The notes beneath the pieces were generated by a model. It was not told the DNA's origin. It saw only the letters and a program-made list of their open reading frames with translations, and searched no databases. A stretch of DNA of 6,602 bases. Origin: Deltaproteobacteria bacterium (GTDB taxonomy: Bacteria; Desulfobacterota; Dissulfuribacteria; Dissulfuribacterales; QOAL01). Positions 5,396-6,602 of the stretch are shown here, piece after piece. Position 1 is the first letter of the stretch; the number at the start of each line of letters is the position of its first letter. The translations under genes and the position numbers were made by a program. The stretch lies in assembly GCA_026988585.1 (NCBI GenBank), contig JALSKY010000291.1, positions 1 to 6,602 of the forward strand. Direction: 5' to 3'.

Positions 5396-6007
5396 ATGGA
5401 TAACAGAAAAGATCTTGATATCAGAAATTCTATCATAGAGACAGGAAGACTGCTATACAGCAAAGGCCTGATCGCAGGCAGAGATGGCAATATCAGCGTG
5501 AGGACCGGAAAGAGTACCATGCTCACTACCTGTTCAGGGATCCATAAGGGGTTCATGAAGGTAGAAGATCTGGTGGAGCTGGATTTCTCCGGCCTTGGTT
5601 TTCCTGAACCTGTCAAGTCCCGTGGCTGCAAACCCTCTACCGAGGCCCTGCTCCATGCAGAGATATACCGAAAAAGCAGGGAGGCAGGGGCCATAATCCA
5701 TGCCCATGCCCCCTATTCCACAGCACTTGGTCTCAGAATTAGGTCTGGAGAGATGGTGGATATGACCTCCCTTGCAGAGGGACGCCTGCTCTTTGGCAAG
5801 GTGCCTGTTGTGCCTGAGTTCCCGCCGGGATCGGAGGAGCTTGCCACTGCCACTGCCAGCTATTTTCCTGCAAACAGTGCAGTGATCCTCAAGGCTCACG
5901 GTGCGGTTGCTGCTGGTAGGGATATAATGGATGCCCTGTCAGTAATGGAGGCCCTGGAACACAATGCCAGAATATTGGCCATAGCTGCCTCTATAGGGCG
6001 TGTATGA
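5396..6007 (+). CDS. Class II aldolase/adducin-family protein (FucA/AraD/MtnB superfamily)
   Basis: Cytoplasmic zinc enzyme of 203 residues in the superfamily that contains L-fuculose-1-phosphate aldolase, L-ribulose-5-phosphate 4-epimerase and methylthioribulose-1-phosphate dehydratase. Visible motifs: GNISVR at 31-36 (phosphate-binding), TTCSGIHKG at 44-52 (the TPSG-like loop), KPSTE at 79-83 with Glu83 as probable catalytic or metal residue, HAHAPYSTAL at 102-111 with zinc ligands His102 and His104, and LKAHGAVAAG at 165-174 with His168. All three metal histidines are present, so it should be active. The protein is slightly shorter than FucA (215). Substrate cannot be read from sequence; a sugar-phosphate aldolase is the safest call. 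The start has CAGGAGAG seven bases upstream. The NadM-like gene follows 172 bases later on the same strand. Confidence 0.9.
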   Translation: MDNRKDLDIRNSIIETGRLLYSKGLIAGRDGNISVRTGKSTMLTTCSGIHKGFMKVEDLVELDFSGLGFPEPVKSRGCKPSTEALLHAEIYRKSREAGAIIHAHAPYSTALGLRIRSGEMVDMTSLAEGRLLFGKVPVVPEFPPGSEELATATASYFPANSAVILKAHGAVAAGRDIMDALSVMEALEHNARILAIAASIGRV

Positions 6008-6026
6008 TCGTTTTAGTAACATTGTT

Positions 6027-6057
6027 TTTACAGGAACAACACATCTGGTGCTATATT
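6027..6057 (+). promoter_or_regulatory. Likely promoter of the NadM-like gene
   Basis: TTTACA (6027-6032, 5/6) and TATATT (6052-6057, 5/6) are 19 bases apart, and TGC directly before the second hexamer makes an extended -10. It would give a leader of about 115 bases and make the downstream gene independent of the aldolase gene. Confidence 0.45.
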
Positions 6058-6098
6058 CTAAATGAAACAGAAAAATTTATTGTTGCCTTTGCAGCAAG

Positions 6099-6130
6099 AA
6101 CAGATCAACTACCTCAAGATCCGATCTGTT
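6099..6130. repeat. 8-bp inverted repeat in the leader of the NadM-like gene
   Basis: AACAGATC (6099-6106) and GATCTGTT (6123-6130) are perfect complements around a 16-base spacer. No T-run follows, so it is not a terminator. It could be an operator or a leader hairpin. A smaller CCTGC/GCAGG pair (6138-6142 and 6158-6162) lies between it and the ribosome site. Confidence 0.5.
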
Positions 6131-6179
6131 GGAACAGCCTGCCCATCTGCCCAATGAGCAGGAGTTGTGGAGCAGTGAT

Positions 6180-6602
6180 ATGAAAAAAAGATATAAGACA
6201 GGTGTTGTGCATGGACGGTTTCAGGGGTTTCACCTGGATCATCTCAAATATGTCATGGCTGCTGCGGAACGGTGTGAGCACCTGGTTGTCGGTATCACCA
6301 ATCCTGATCCCCTGCTTACCAAGGATGACCCTGCTGATCCCGGCAGGAGCGCTCCTGATGCCAACCCTTTCACATATTTTGAGCGGTATCATATGGTCAG
6401 GAACAATCTTCTCCATCTTGAAATCGCTCCGGAACGTTTTTCCATTGTGCCTTTCCCCATAAATCGTCCTGAGCTTTGGCACTATTATGTCCCTCGAGAT
6501 GCAGTCTTTTTCCTGACCATATATGATGAATGGGGCAGGAAAAAACGCCTGATGCTTGAAGAGAGGGGGCTGAAGGTGGAAGTCCTGTGGGAACGGCCTG
6601 TT
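6180..6602 (+). CDS. NadM-like nicotinamide/nicotinate-nucleotide adenylyltransferase, 3' end cut by window
   Basis: Nucleotidyltransferase-fold enzyme predicted to join NMN or a related nucleotide to AMP from ATP in NAD synthesis. Only the first 141 codons are in the window and the frame stays open at its end. Residues 8-24 (GVVHGRFQGFHLDHLKY) carry the GRFQxFHxxH signature with His18 and His21; the usual family form is GRFQPFHNGH, so Pro is Gly16 and the Gly before the second His is Asp20. VVGITNPD at 36-43 and NPFTYFERYHM at 62-72 match the archaeal-type NadM blocks. The C-terminal ISSTxIR-like motif would lie beyond the window. ATG 6180 is preceded by GGAG at seven bases. The open frame extends upstream to 6066 without a better start. 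Substrate is inferred. Confidence 0.82.
   Translation, partial: MKKRYKTGVVHGRFQGFHLDHLKYVMAAAERCEHLVVGITNPDPLLTKDDPADPGRSAPDANPFTYFERYHMVRNNLLHLEIAPERFSIVPFPINRPELWHYYVPRDAVFFLTIYDEWGRKKRLMLEERGLKVEVLWERPV

Noticed and set aside
5534..5899. Minus-strand open frames of about 120 codons within the aldolase gene, including 5335-5694.
   Set aside because: They lie antisense to a clear class II aldolase and show no domain or ribosome site.
6062..6157. Small plus-strand frame of 31 codons starting MKQKNLLLPL before the NadM-like gene.
   Set aside because: It lacks a ribosome site, starts upstream of or at the proposed transcription start, and has no recognisable features; a leader peptide cannot be excluded but is not supported.
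6114..6482. Minus-strand 122-codon open frame across the NadM-like gene.
   Set aside because: It is antisense to a gene with clear GRFQ and NPFT motifs and has no family features of its own.

Overview
The window reads as chromosomal DNA of a Gram-negative, probably anaerobic bacterium of the Desulfobacterota (former Deltaproteobacteria) type. The clues are a large outer-membrane beta-barrel with a signal peptide and terminal Phe, a DUF4124/SLT lytic transglycosylase, an FmdB-type zinc ribbon, a short TalC-type transaldolase and a NadM-like adenylyltransferase beside a class II aldolase. The taxonomic guess is inference from gene content; no rRNA or other marker is present.

Layout. (1) 1-1466 is mobile-element DNA. 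An apparently intact DDE transposase of the ISNCY/IS1202-like type lies on the minus strand (232-1404). Imperfect inverted ends are visible near 109-126 and 1423-1440, and a split 15+9 bp inverted repeat (76-217) sits downstream of the transposase. (2) 1467-1597 is an AT-rich intergenic stretch with a possible promoter for the transaldolase gene (1598-2245, plus). A strong stem-loop follows that gene. (3) 2328-3026 encodes an exported lytic transglycosylase, closed by a good rho-independent terminator. (4) On the minus strand, and convergent with it, are a small FmdB-family zinc-ribbon gene (3147-3413) and, upstream of it, a DUF3373-type outer-membrane protein gene (3534-5132). The latter has its own terminator and promoter. 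(5) On the plus strand, diverging from the barrel gene, are a class II aldolase/adducin-family gene (5396-6007) and a NadM-like nucleotidyltransferase (from 6180). The window end cuts the last gene after 141 codons.

These are mostly single-gene units of central sugar-phosphate metabolism, cell-wall turnover, outer-membrane function and cofactor synthesis, with an insertion sequence upstream of the transaldolase gene. I see no defence system, CRISPR array, tRNA, rRNA or convincing new multi-gene system. The points most worth a second look are the ends of the insertion sequence and the adjacent inverted-repeat module, the active-site residues that make the sugar enzyme a transaldolase rather than a fructose-6-phosphate aldolase, the uncharacterised DUF3373 barrel, and the aldolase/NadM-like pair with a dyad in the leader of the second gene.
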